Below are positions 18,857 to 28,512 of a DNA stretch of 64,000 bases, in pieces. A program made the position numbers and the translations under genes. Position 1 is the stretch's first letter; each line of letters starts with the position of its first letter. Below the pieces are notes generated by a model that had not been told where the DNA came from, searched no databases, and worked only from the letters and a program-made list of their open reading frames with translations. The DNA lies in contig JANQQK010000062.1 in the NCBI GenBank assembly GCA_028289375.1, positions 49,825 to 113,824 of the forward strand, in the 5' to 3' direction. This stretch comes from Phycisphaerae bacterium (GTDB lineage: Bacteria; Planctomycetota; Phycisphaerae; UBA1845).

Positions 18857-20263
18857 TCATCGGTCGCAAGTGATTTCAACGATACAACGGAGGATTGCTT
18901 CATGATTCTCAGCTACCGTTGACCTCGCATCAAAGGTTATGGCTTCATCACCAATGCGACAGATTACCGCCGGATCACTATTCCGCAACCGCCTCGCCGC
19001 TTCACCCGCACCCATCCCCGACGGCTTCCACCGAACCACCACCGTCTCCAACGCCTGACCCGGCAGGGCACCGCCGCCGGTGAACGTCTCATCCTCGGCC
19101 ACCTCAAACGCCTCCCCCGGCAACGCCGTCGCCAACGCGTCCCGCAACCGCTCCGCCCGATCGCGAAGCTCATCCATCGACGCCGTCAGCATCCGCAACA
19201 CCGGCACGCCCGTCGTCGCCGTCTCCATATCCACAAACAACCGCAGCGTCGCCTCCAACGCCAGCAGAACCAGCTTGTCCACCCGAAACGCCCGCATCAG
19301 CGGATGCGACTCGATCCGTGAAATCACATCCGCCCGCCCCACGATCAAACCCGCCTGCGGACCGCCCAACAGTTTGTCCCCCGAAAAACAAACCACATCC
19401 ATCCCCGCCGCAATCGACGCCGGCGCATTCGGCTCCGCTGGCAGCCCAAGCGCCGCATGGTCGAAGATGGCCCCGCTGCCCAGATCATCAATCGCCAGCA
19501 ATCCCCGCCGATGCGCCGCCTCCGCCAGTTCTTCCAGCGTCGGCTCCTCGGTGAAACCCACGATCTTGAAATTGCTGTGATGCACGCGCACAAAAGCCGC
19601 CGTCGATTCCGTCACCGCCCCCTCAAAATCCGCGATCCGCGTCCGATTCGTCGTCCCCACCTCCCGCAACCGACAACCCGCCGTCGCCATGATGTCCGGC
19701 ATGCGAAACGACCCGCCAATCTCCACCAACTGCCCCCGCGACACCACCACTTCCCGATCCGCACACAACGCCGCCAGCGTCAGCACCGTCGCAGCCGCAT
19801 TGTTGTTCACAACGGTGGCTGCCTCCGCCCCGGTCATCCGACAGATCAGCTCCCGCACATGCGACGTCCGTTTCCCACGCTGCCCCGTCTCCAGATCCAA
19901 CTCGACGTTGCAATACCCACCCGCCGCCTCAGCCAGCGCAGCCACCGCCGCCGCACACAACGGCGCCCGTCCCAACCCCGTATGGATCACGATCCCCGTC
20001 GCATTGATCACCCGTCGCAACGACGGCTTCGACGCATCGGTCAAGCGACGCCGCGCCATCTCCAGCACCGCCGCAACATCCACGCTCGGCATCGCCGACC
20101 CGTTGGCCAACACCTTCGCCCGCGTCTCATCAATCGCCCCGCGCAACGCATCCACCACGAGCGACCGCGGATGCGCCTCGCACCACGCAGCCACCTCCCC
20201 GTGCGACAGCAATTCACCCACCGCCGGCAACGATCGCAGCAATTCGGTCTGCTCAGGCGTCAT
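18857..20263 (-). CDS. selA: L-seryl-tRNA(Sec) selenium transferase
   Basis: LRRVINATGIVIHTGLGRAPL..., VNNNAAATVLTL, GDKLLGGPQAGLIVG (PLP Lys); ATGA overlap with selB. Confidence 0.95.
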   Translation of the reverse strand: MTPEQTELLRSLPAVGELLSHGEVAAWCEAHPRSLVVDALRGAIDETRAKVLANGSAMPSVDVAAVLEMARRRLTDASKPSLRRVINATGIVIHTGLGRAPLCAAAVAALAEAAGGYCNVELDLETGQRGKRTSHVRELICRMTGAEAATVVNNNAAATVLTLAALCADREVVVSRGQLVEIGGSFRMPDIMATAGCRLREVGTTNRTRIADFEGAVTESTAAFVRVHHSNFKIVGFTEEPTLEELAEAAHRRGLLAIDDLGSGAIFDHAALGLPAEPNAPASIAAGMDVVCFSGDKLLGGPQAGLIVGRADVISRIESHPLMRAFRVDKLVLLALEATLRLFVDMETATTGVPVLRMLTASMDELRDRAERLRDALATALPGEAFEVAEDETFTGGGALPGQALETVVVRWKPSGMGAGEAARRLRNSDPAVICRIGDEAITFDARSTVAENHEAILRCIVEITCDR

Positions 20264-22206
20264 ACCGTCACACCATCAGCCAACACGCGTCTGTCACCAT
20301 CCCGCACGGTGAATTTCACCCGATCCAGATGCTCCATCAGCGGCACCGCATACTTGCGACTCGAGTTCAATCGCTCCCGAACCTCGGAAACCGTCGCTCC
20401 GCCACCCGCCTCAATCATATCCGCCACGACCTGTCGCATGTTGCGTTCGTGCTCGGCTGTCAGAAAAATCGCACCGTCAATTTCCACCAGGTCACCATAC
20501 GCCGTCGCGATCTTCACCAGTTTCTGCACGCGTTTCACGTCCGACCCCGCCCCCTTCGCCACGTCCGCCAAACTCGGCGGCTGATAGGCCCCGGCGTCAA
20601 ACGCTTTCATCATTGCGTCATAGACCTTCTGATCCTGCCCCGACATCGCCGGTGCAAACGCAGCCGCACAGACATATCGGCCACGCACGACGATCGACTT
20701 TTTCTTCAACAACAATTCCAGCATCGCCCGACCCAAGCCAGCGCTCGTTTTTCGCTCCAGCCAACCCACAAACGCATCCGTCGCGCAGCCCGGATCGTCA
20801 GGCCTCTGCTTGTGAAACCGCTCCAACCACCGATGCGCCCGATCCGAGAGCGACTCGATCACAGCCGGATGCACGCGGCGATCCCAGCCGTTCAGCGATA
20901 TCCACTTTTTGGCATCGGCAAGCTGTGCACCGACGTGCGTTATCTCCACCACGCCAACCCCCGTCCACGCCGACAATTGCAAGTCCGACACATCCCCAAA
21001 CCCTGTCTCAATCAGCACCTGCTCAACACGAGCCGTCGCGTCGCCCGTCCGCAACGCATCCATCGCCGCCAGTTCCATATCACGATCGCGCGACCATCGC
21101 TTCCCGATTGGCCGCAGCACCACGCCACCGCCGATCGTACGCGCGTCGTTCTCCTCGCGCACGATGAACCGCTGACCATACGCCGCCAGGAACCGTTCGC
21201 GCGTCCGCAACTGTACGTACGCACTCGCCCCAGGTTCGATTGCACATCGGTCCAGCGGCACGACACGGGCTGCCACGTCATGCGTCCCCATGCAGACACG
21301 CACCGTCGCATACGGTTTCAACGCCCGCGTCGCATTGGCCAGTACTTCCAGCCACACGTCCATCCGCTTCGTAGGTACGACAAACCCCGGCGTCGCCAAC
21401 TCCTGCCCGCGTTCGATCCGGTCCTTGTCCACGCCGATCAGATTCAACGCCGCCCGCTGCCCCAATTGCAACTGCTCGGTGTCCGTTCCGTGCGATTGCA
21501 TGTCCCGCACCCGACACGTTTCACCGGCCGGCAGCAATGCCAACGCATCTCCCGACGACACCTGCCCCGACAGCACCGATCCCGTCACCACCGTGCCACG
21601 ACCCTGCACCGAAAACACCCGATCGATCGCCATGCGAAATGGCCGATCGCGCGCTGCGTATTCGTCCACGGTCGCCGCATCCACCAACGCAGTCTTCAGC
21701 GTCTCGATGCCAGCCCCTGTCACCGATGACACCGGCACCACGCTCGCCGCTTCAAACGCCGACCCTGCCAGCAACTCGCGCACCTCCTCGGTCACGATCT
21801 CGACCATCGTCTCATCCACAACGTCACACTTTGTGACCGCCACCACCGCCCGCGAAATCCCCATCAACTTGAGAATGTCGACATGCTCGACGGTCTGCGG
21901 CATCACCGAATCGTCCGCCGCCACCACGATCAACGCCACGTCCACCCCCGTCGCCCCAGCCACCATCGTCCGCACGAACTTTTCATGCCCGGGAACATCG
22001 ACTACGCCAAAATCGACGTCGCCCACGGTCAGGTGCGCAAACCCCAACTCGATCGTCATCCCGCGCTTCTTCTCTTCCGGAAGACGATCCGTGTCGACCG
22101 ACGTCAACGCCTTCACCAGCGACGTCTTGCCATGATCAATATGCCCAGCCGTCCCGAGAATCAGAAACCGCCGCGAGGAATCCTCCGATGTCGATGCTGC
22201 ATCCAT
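20260..22206 (-). CDS. selB: Selenocysteine-specific translation elongation factor
   Basis: FLILGTAGHIDHGKTSLVKALTSVDTDRLPEEKKRGMTIELGFAHL...VDVPGHEKFVRTMVAGATGVD; winged-helix C-terminus. Track start 23175 is an artefactual extension. Confidence 0.95.
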   Translation of the reverse strand: MDAASTSEDSSRRFLILGTAGHIDHGKTSLVKALTSVDTDRLPEEKKRGMTIELGFAHLTVGDVDFGVVDVPGHEKFVRTMVAGATGVDVALIVVAADDSVMPQTVEHVDILKLMGISRAVVAVTKCDVVDETMVEIVTEEVRELLAGSAFEAASVVPVSSVTGAGIETLKTALVDAATVDEYAARDRPFRMAIDRVFSVQGRGTVVTGSVLSGQVSSGDALALLPAGETCRVRDMQSHGTDTEQLQLGQRAALNLIGVDKDRIERGQELATPGFVVPTKRMDVWLEVLANATRALKPYATVRVCMGTHDVAARVVPLDRCAIEPGASAYVQLRTRERFLAAYGQRFIVREENDARTIGGGVVLRPIGKRWSRDRDMELAAMDALRTGDATARVEQVLIETGFGDVSDLQLSAWTGVGVVEITHVGAQLADAKKWISLNGWDRRVHPAVIESLSDRAHRWLERFHKQRPDDPGCATDAFVGWLERKTSAGLGRAMLELLLKKKSIVVRGRYVCAAAFAPAMSGQDQKVYDAMMKAFDAGAYQPPSLADVAKGAGSDVKRVQKLVKIATAYGDLVEIDGAIFLTAEHERNMRQVVADMIEAGGGATVSEVRERLNSSRKYAVPLMEHLDRVKFTVRDGDRRVLADGVTV

Positions 22207-22425
22207 GGAAACATTATTGTCGTCACCTTCCACACAAGCCAGCGCTTCGGATGTCCCATCACTTCGGCGGGTGTCCCACCCCCGGCGCGCCGGGATTGGG
22301 GGAGTCGAATCCTGGACTCCCGCAAGCAAATGGTTGCGAAACACGCCGACCACGTGTGCAATGCTGTACATCGACGGAAAGTACGGATCAGACCCACACA
22401 AGTTGAGTACCCTTACGGGCGAGAT

Positions 22426-24135
22426 ATGAAGCAAGTACTCAAGATCACCATTGTTGGATTGCTCGCCATCATCGGCTGTCAGCCGTCGCATCCGGAATGG
22501 ATCGCGATCGAGCAGAACGGCATGGTCGCAGCCGACTCGCATTACGCCTCGGAAATCGGCATGGAAGTCCTGCGGGCCGGCGGGAATGCGATCGATGCCG
22601 CGACGGCTGTGTCGTTCGCTCTGGCGGTCACGCGCCCCTACAGCACCGGTCTCGGCGGCGGCGGATTCGCCCTGTACTACGACGCCAGGTCGCAACAGGC
22701 GCACGCATACGACTTCCGCGAGATGGCGCCAGCGGCTGCGACGGCGGACATGTTCGAGGTCGCGCTTGCGGAAGGGCGGTTTGGCCGGGAACCAAGTCAA
22801 CGTGGTGCGCTCGCCGTTGCGGTTCCGGGGTTGGTGGCGGGTCGACTCGCGATGCACGAACGCTTCGGTACCTGGTCGCGCGCGGAACTCATCGCGCCGG
22901 CCATCCGTCTGGCGCGTGAGGGATTCAACATCGACGCCGATTACATCAAGCGGTGTCGCGAGGTCGTGAAATACTATCGCCGCGACCCGAGCATGAAGAT
23001 CACGCACCGCTACATCTGGCAGCGCCATCTCCGAGAAGGAAAGATTCGCAAGCCCGACTCGCCGTTGGTTCAGCCAACGCTGGCCCGGTTGCTCGATGTG
23101 ATCGCCAGCGACGGCGCGGATGGGTTCTATCAGGGCGCGGTGGCAGACGCGATCGTCGCCACGATGCGGGAACATGGCGGGATCATCACCAAGGAAGACC
23201 TCGCAAACTATCGGGTCATCGAACGCGAACCGATCCGTTCAACCTACCGCGATTACGATCTGATTCTGATGCCGCCGCCATCGTCGGGCGGTGTTTGCAT
23301 CGCCGAGGCGTTGAACATTCTGGAGAATGTCGATCTGCAGGCCATCTGGCGTCGCGATCGCACCGAAGCGCGTCACTACATCATCGAAGCGCTCAAGCAC
23401 GCCTTCGCCGATCGTGCGCGGCATCTTGGTGACACCGATTACGCATCAGCCCCGATCGACCAGATGCTCAGCAAGACGTACGCGTTGAGCCTGTCGGCTG
23501 AGATCGGTCCCGAATCGTCGCATGAGTTGGACGGGTACGGCACGATCCGCTTTCTCGACGATGCCGGCACGAGCCACTTCAGCATCATGGACCGCTGGGG
23601 CAACGTGGTGGCCAGCACCGAGACAATCAACACGTCGTTCGGTTCGCTGCTGGCGGTCGAGGATTGGGGATTGATCCTGAACAACCAGATGGATGACTTC
23701 GCCGCGTATCCCGACCGCGCGAACTACTACGGATTGAGCCAGTCCGCCAAGAACGCCCCGGTCCCCGGCAAACGCCCGCTGTCGAGCATCTCCCCGGTGA
23801 TCGCCCTGAAAGAGGGCGATGCGGTGTTGGCGCTGGGCGCATCGGGCGGCCCGCGGATCATCAGTTCCGTCCTGCAGGTTTTCCTGAATCTGACGGATTT
23901 TGAACTGCCGCTGGAGGATGCGGTTGATTTTGTGCGGGTGCACCATCAGTGGCGCCCGAACGAGGTTTACTTCGACAAAAAGCCCGCTGAGGAGCTGGCA
24001 GAGGGGCTTCGCAGACGAGGGCATTTTCTGTCTTCGCAGCGTAAGACGGGTGTCGTGCAAGTGATCTTACGAAATCGCTCTCAATTGAGTGGCGCGTCGG
24101 ACCCGAGAAAGGGCGGCAGGCCTGCTGGGCACTAG
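22426..24135 (+). CDS. ggt: Gamma-glutamyltransferase (lipoprotein)
   Basis: MKQVLKITIVGLLAIIGCQPS lipobox; GMEVLRAGGNAIDAATAVSFALAVTRPYSTGLGGGGFALYY; autocatalytic GTSHFSIMDRWGNVVASTETINTSFGS. Confidence 0.93.
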   Translation: MKQVLKITIVGLLAIIGCQPSHPEWIAIEQNGMVAADSHYASEIGMEVLRAGGNAIDAATAVSFALAVTRPYSTGLGGGGFALYYDARSQQAHAYDFREMAPAAATADMFEVALAEGRFGREPSQRGALAVAVPGLVAGRLAMHERFGTWSRAELIAPAIRLAREGFNIDADYIKRCREVVKYYRRDPSMKITHRYIWQRHLREGKIRKPDSPLVQPTLARLLDVIASDGADGFYQGAVADAIVATMREHGGIITKEDLANYRVIEREPIRSTYRDYDLILMPPPSSGGVCIAEALNILENVDLQAIWRRDRTEARHYIIEALKHAFADRARHLGDTDYASAPIDQMLSKTYALSLSAEIGPESSHELDGYGTIRFLDDAGTSHFSIMDRWGNVVASTETINTSFGSLLAVEDWGLILNNQMDDFAAYPDRANYYGLSQSAKNAPVPGKRPLSSISPVIALKEGDAVLALGASGGPRIISSVLQVFLNLTDFELPLEDAVDFVRVHHQWRPNEVYFDKKPAEELAEGLRRRGHFLSSQRKTGVVQVILRNRSQLSGASDPRKGGRPAGH

Positions 24136-24292
24136 ATATCGCCATGGTGAGCCGATACAGTAAAAATCGAGGCTCCAACAATTTTGTGCAAATACCGCAG
24201 GTGGTTGCCGGTGTTTGTGTTGGAGGTCGAAAGGTGGTTGCATATCCAGACGCTGGCGGGTCTTACGATGCGAAGGCGGATGGGGTATTGAA

Positions 24293-25096
24293 ATGACACT
24301 TCACGGGTCGACATTCATGCAGTCTCCGTGCATCCCTGATGGGGCACCGGAGATTTCCGCAACGATCATCGCCGGTCCGGGCGTCGGGCAGACGATCAAG
24401 CTGCGGCGTGTGGCGTCGCTGTTCGGTGGGAAACGTGGCTGCAAAGTCGTGCTTCAGCACGCAACGGTCGGGCGTCGGCACTGTGTGATTGTCAACACAG
24501 GCCAGCAGTTGATTCTGCGTGACCTCAATACCAAGGGACAGACGCTGCGCAACGGGCTTAAGGCCGAGGAAGAAGTCCTCGCCGATGCCGATCGCTTGAA
24601 GGTTGGCCCCTGGGAGTTCCGCCTCGACATTACCATGCGGGAAGTTTCCGGTGCGAGTGACAGCCCGGTGATTGTGGATCTCGAACCGGATCCGACCATC
24701 TTCGCCATGGAACGCGAGGGCAAGCCGCTGACGAAGCTGTCGCGGGCCGTTTCCGTGATTGGTCGCTCAGCTGGCGTGGACTATCAGGTTGAGGACCGCG
24801 AGGTTTCCGGTACCCACGCGATCATTTTCACCTACCTGCACAAGCCTGCGATCTTCGATCTCGTCAGCGAGAACGGCACATTCGTCAATGGCCAGCGCGT
24901 GATGTTCAGCATGCTCAATGACGGTGATGAGATTTCCCTTGGGGCGTGCAAGATGCTGTTCCGTGCCCACGTGCCAGGCCAGTCAGCCAAACCAAGCGGC
25001 GACAAAACCAAAACGCTCAAGCCCACTCCCTTTGCCACCCCAGAGGGCACCTATTCCGACCTGATCGATCTGTCGAACGAATCGATCTCGCGCTAA
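24293..25096 (+). CDS. Protein with two FHA domains
   Basis: GKRGCKVVLQHATVGRRHCVIVNTGQQLILRDLNTKGQTLRNG and VSVIGRSAGVDYQVEDREVSGTHAIIF...DLVSENGTFVNGQRV...LNDGDEISLG. Confidence 0.88.
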   Translation: MTLHGSTFMQSPCIPDGAPEISATIIAGPGVGQTIKLRRVASLFGGKRGCKVVLQHATVGRRHCVIVNTGQQLILRDLNTKGQTLRNGLKAEEEVLADADRLKVGPWEFRLDITMREVSGASDSPVIVDLEPDPTIFAMEREGKPLTKLSRAVSVIGRSAGVDYQVEDREVSGTHAIIFTYLHKPAIFDLVSENGTFVNGQRVMFSMLNDGDEISLGACKMLFRAHVPGQSAKPSGDKTKTLKPTPFATPEGTYSDLIDLSNESISR

Positions 25097-25128
25097 CCCC
25101 ATCCTTGCTTTGGATTCATGTTGGCTTC

Positions 25129-25180
25129 CCTGTGCGCAAAGATTCTGCGCTTTGGAGTTTGCTGCACAGGAACTTATAAT
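25129..25180 (+). promoter_or_regulatory. Putative hutH promoter with 7-bp inverted repeat around the -35 region
   Basis: TTGGAG (25152-25157) - 17 nt - TATAAT (25175-25180), ATG at 25189; CCTGTGC (25129-25135) / GCACAGG (25164-25170) inverted repeat. Confidence 0.5.
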
Positions 25181-25188
25181 CTGCGGCG

Positions 25189-26736
25189 ATGACAGAATCG
25201 GCCAAACGTGCGGTGGAAACGGTACTGATCGATGGTTCGTCGCTGACGATCTCGGCGTTGGATGCGGTTTATCTGCACCCGTTGTCGGCGGCGCTTTCGG
25301 CGGATGCGTGGGGGGCGGTGGATCGTTCGCGCGCGCGGGTGGTGGCGATTGCGGAGAAGGGCGATCCGGTTTACGGGGTTAATACCGGGTTTGGAAATCT
25401 GTGTCGCAAGCGTGTCGGGTCGGATGACCTTGATCGGCTTCAGTACAACCTGATCCGGTCGCATGCTGTCGGGGTCGGCCCCGAGGCGCCCGCCGCTGTG
25501 GTGCGTTGGATGTTGTTGTTCAAGATCGTCGCGTTGGCGAAGGGATACAGTGGTGTTCAACGCAGCACGATTCAGTGTCTGTGTGACATGCTGGCGCATG
25601 ACATTCTGCCGGTGATTCCGAATCAGGGATCGCTCGGGGCGAGCGGGGATTTGGCGCCTCTGGCGCACATGGTGTTGCCGCTGATCGGCGATGGGCGCGT
25701 CAGGGTTTCCGGTGAAAAACTCAACGCAGTTGACGCGTTCAAGAATGCGGGGATCGAGCCGGTCACGCTCGGGGCCAAGGAAGGGCTTGCGCTGATCAAT
25801 GGCACGCAATTCATGAGCGCGTACGGTGCTGCGATTCTCGTGCGAGCAAAGCGTGCACTGAAACAGGCGGACATCATCGCTTCGATGTCGCTCGAAGCGC
25901 TGCGCGGCAGTATTCAGCCATTCGACGCGCGGCTGCACGAGGTGAGGCCTCACCCGGGGGCGATCGAGACGGCGGCCAACTTCCGCGCGTTGTTGCGAGA
26001 CAGTGAGGTATTGGCGTCGCACGCCGATTGCGACAAAGTGCAGGATCCCTATTCGCTGCGGTGCATTCCGCAGGTGCACGGGGCGATACGCGATGTTGTG
26101 CGCCATGCCATTGAAGTTGTCGAACGCGAAATCAATGCGGTGACCGACAATCCGGTGATCTTCGAGGATGGGACGGCCATCAGCGGTGGGAATTTCCATG
26201 GCGAGTCGATTGCGTTTGCGTTGGATTACCTGGCCATCGCGCTGTGCGAATTGGCGAGTATATCCGAGCGGCGGATTTATCTTCTGCTGAGTGGGCATGA
26301 CGGGTTGCCATTGCTGCTGATGCAGGACACGGGGCTGAACAGTGGGTTCATGTTGCCGCAATACACAGCGGCTGCTTTGGTGAGCGAGGCGAAGATTCTG
26401 GCGTCGCCGGCGTCGGTCGATTCGATTCCGACGTCGCTGGGGCAGGAGGATCATGTCAGCATGGGGGCGACGTCTGCGACGAAGGCGTGGCGGACGATGA
26501 ACAGTGTTGAGACAGTGTTGGCGATTGAGCAGATGTGTGCGGCACAGGGGATGGACTATCGCGCGCCGCTGAAGGCAGGAGTTGGTCCGCAGACGGCGCT
26601 GGAGACGATACGCGAGCGGATCACGCACACGGAAGAGGATCGGCTGTTCGGGGAGGACATCGAGGTGTCGCATGAGCTGTTGCAATCGTGCGCGGTGTTG
26701 CGTCGGGTGGAGAATGTGGCTGGGAAACTGGCGTGA
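25189..26736 (+). CDS. hutH: Histidine ammonia-lyase
   Basis: VYGVNTGFGNL, GSLGASGDLAPLAHM (MIO-forming ASG), SIPTSLGQEDHVSMGATSA. Confidence 0.97.
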   Translation: MTESAKRAVETVLIDGSSLTISALDAVYLHPLSAALSADAWGAVDRSRARVVAIAEKGDPVYGVNTGFGNLCRKRVGSDDLDRLQYNLIRSHAVGVGPEAPAAVVRWMLLFKIVALAKGYSGVQRSTIQCLCDMLAHDILPVIPNQGSLGASGDLAPLAHMVLPLIGDGRVRVSGEKLNAVDAFKNAGIEPVTLGAKEGLALINGTQFMSAYGAAILVRAKRALKQADIIASMSLEALRGSIQPFDARLHEVRPHPGAIETAANFRALLRDSEVLASHADCDKVQDPYSLRCIPQVHGAIRDVVRHAIEVVEREINAVTDNPVIFEDGTAISGGNFHGESIAFALDYLAIALCELASISERRIYLLLSGHDGLPLLLMQDTGLNSGFMLPQYTAAALVSEAKILASPASVDSIPTSLGQEDHVSMGATSATKAWRTMNSVETVLAIEQMCAAQGMDYRAPLKAGVGPQTALETIRERITHTEEDRLFGEDIEVSHELLQSCAVLRRVENVAGKLA

Positions 26737-26790
26737 TGCACGAGGCCAAGTCGGCGTGCGTTGCGAATTGGATGAGATTCAGGAGGTTGA

Positions 26791-28464
26791 ATGATGTCGC
26801 AGACGGCTGAGGTGGGAATCGCAGGAGCACGTGAAGTTCGGGCGCCGCGCGGGACGGAGATTACGTGCAAGAGCTGGCTGACCGAAGCGCCGATGCGGAT
26901 GATCATGAACAACCTCGATCCCGAGGTGGCCGAGAACCCCGACGAGTTGGTGGTCTATGGTGGGACGGGCAAGGCCGCTCGAACCTGGCAGGACTTCGAT
27001 CGCATCGTTGGGGCGTTGAAGGAGTTGGAGGTCGACGAGACGCTGCTTGTTCAGTCGGGGCGACCGGTGGGCATCATCAAGACGCACGCTGACGCACCGC
27101 GTGTGCTGATTTCCAATTCGATGCTCGTGCCGAACTGGGCCAACTGGGATGAATTTCGTCGGCTGGAACAGCTTGGCCTGACGATGTTCGGGCAGATGAC
27201 GGCGGGCAGTTGGATTTACATCGGCACGCAGGGGATTTTGCAGGGGACGTACGAGACATTCGGAGCGGCGGCGCGGCAGCACTATGGCGGCGACTTGTCG
27301 GGCAAGCTGGTCGTGACGGCTGGTCTGGGAGGCATGGGCGGTGCTCAGCCGCTGGCGGTCACGATGAACAACGGCGTCTGTCTTGCGGCTGAGATCGATC
27401 CGGTGCGTGTTGATCGCCGTTTGCAGACGCGGTACCTCGACAAGAGCACCACCGATTTCGACGAGGCAATGGCGTGGTGTCGGGAAGCTCAAGCGGCGAA
27501 GAAGCCGTTGTCGGTCGGCTTGGTCATGAACGCGGCTGACATGTTGGCCGAGATGATCGCCCGCGACATTCTGCCCGACATGCTGACCGATCAGACGTCG
27601 GCCCACGATGCGCTTGTTGGCTACTACCCGAACGGCATGACGTTCGACGACGCCAACGCACTGCGCAAGAGCGATCCGGACAAATACGTGACCGAATCGA
27701 TGCGGACGATGGGCGAGCACGTGTCGTCGATGCTCGAGTTGCAGAAGCGTGGGGCGATCACGTTTGATTATGGCAACAACATTCGCGGGCAGGCGCTCAA
27801 AGTCGGCGTCGACAACGCGTTTGATTTCAAGGGATTCGTACCGCTGTACATCAGGCCTCTGTTTTGCGAAGGGTCGGGGCCGTTCCGATGGGTGGCGCTC
27901 TCCGGCGATCCGAAGGACATTGCCCGTACCGACCAAGCCGTGCTCGAGACTTTTCCGGAGAATGACCATCTGTGTCGCTGGATTCGGATGGCGTCCGAGC
28001 AGGTGGCCTTTCAGGGGTTGCCGTCGCGGATTTGCTGGCTGTCGTATGGCGAGCGGGCGAAGATGGGGCTCGTGTTCAACGATCTGGTGGCCAAGGGCGA
28101 GATCAGTGCACCGATCGTGATTGGCCGCGATCATCTGGATTGTGGCTCGGTCGCATCGCCGAATCGCGAGACGGAGGGCATGAAGGATGGGTCGGACGCT
28201 ATTGCCGATTGGCCGATCCTGAACGCGTTGGCCAACACCGCTTGCGGAGCGACGTGGGTGAGCGTGCATCATGGCGGTGGTGTGGGCATGGGCTATTCGA
28301 TCCACGCGGGGCAGGTGATCGTGGCCGACGGTACGTCCGAGGCGGCGAAGCGATTGGAACGCGTCCTGACGACCGACCCCGCCATGGGCGTCTTCCGCCA
28401 CGTCGACGCCGGTTACGACAAGGCGCAGACGGTCGCCGAGGAACGGGGCGTGAAGTTGCCCTAA
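26791..28464 (+). CDS. hutU: Urocanate hydratase
   Basis: [70 protein letters not shown]. Confidence 0.97.
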   Translation: MMSQTAEVGIAGAREVRAPRGTEITCKSWLTEAPMRMIMNNLDPEVAENPDELVVYGGTGKAARTWQDFDRIVGALKELEVDETLLVQSGRPVGIIKTHADAPRVLISNSMLVPNWANWDEFRRLEQLGLTMFGQMTAGSWIYIGTQGILQGTYETFGAAARQHYGGDLSGKLVVTAGLGGMGGAQPLAVTMNNGVCLAAEIDPVRVDRRLQTRYLDKSTTDFDEAMAWCREAQAAKKPLSVGLVMNAADMLAEMIARDILPDMLTDQTSAHDALVGYYPNGMTFDDANALRKSDPDKYVTESMRTMGEHVSSMLELQKRGAITFDYGNNIRGQALKVGVDNAFDFKGFVPLYIRPLFCEGSGPFRWVALSGDPKDIARTDQAVLETFPENDHLCRWIRMASEQVAFQGLPSRICWLSYGERAKMGLVFNDLVAKGEISAPIVIGRDHLDCGSVASPNRETEGMKDGSDAIADWPILNALANTACGATWVSVHHGGGVGMGYSIHAGQVIVADGTSEAAKRLERVLTTDPAMGVFRHVDAGYDKAQTVAEERGVKLP

Positions 28465-28512
28465 CAAGAAAGAGCAGCGGACGATTGCATTGACTTTGGT
28501 CCAAATAGATCC

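Noticed and set aside
22240-22345. Possible tRNA-Sec (selC) because of GGATTCGACTCC on the - strand near selAB
   Set aside because: No acceptor, D-arm or anticodon (TCA) arm pairing could be drawn; the sequence is better explained as adjacent hairpins.
21883-22425. N-terminal extension of the ggt ORF
   Set aside because: Overlaps selB antisense; lipoprotein signal peptide starts at 22426.
22207-23175. N-terminal extension of the selB ORF to 971 aa
   Set aside because: Extension lacks homology features, runs antisense over ggt; canonical SelB start is MDAASTSEDSSRRFLILGTAGHIDHGKTS at 22206.
25174-26685. 503-aa - strand ORF antisense to hutH
   Set aside because: Arg/His/Gln/Pro-rich shadow composition, complete overlap with canonical hutH.
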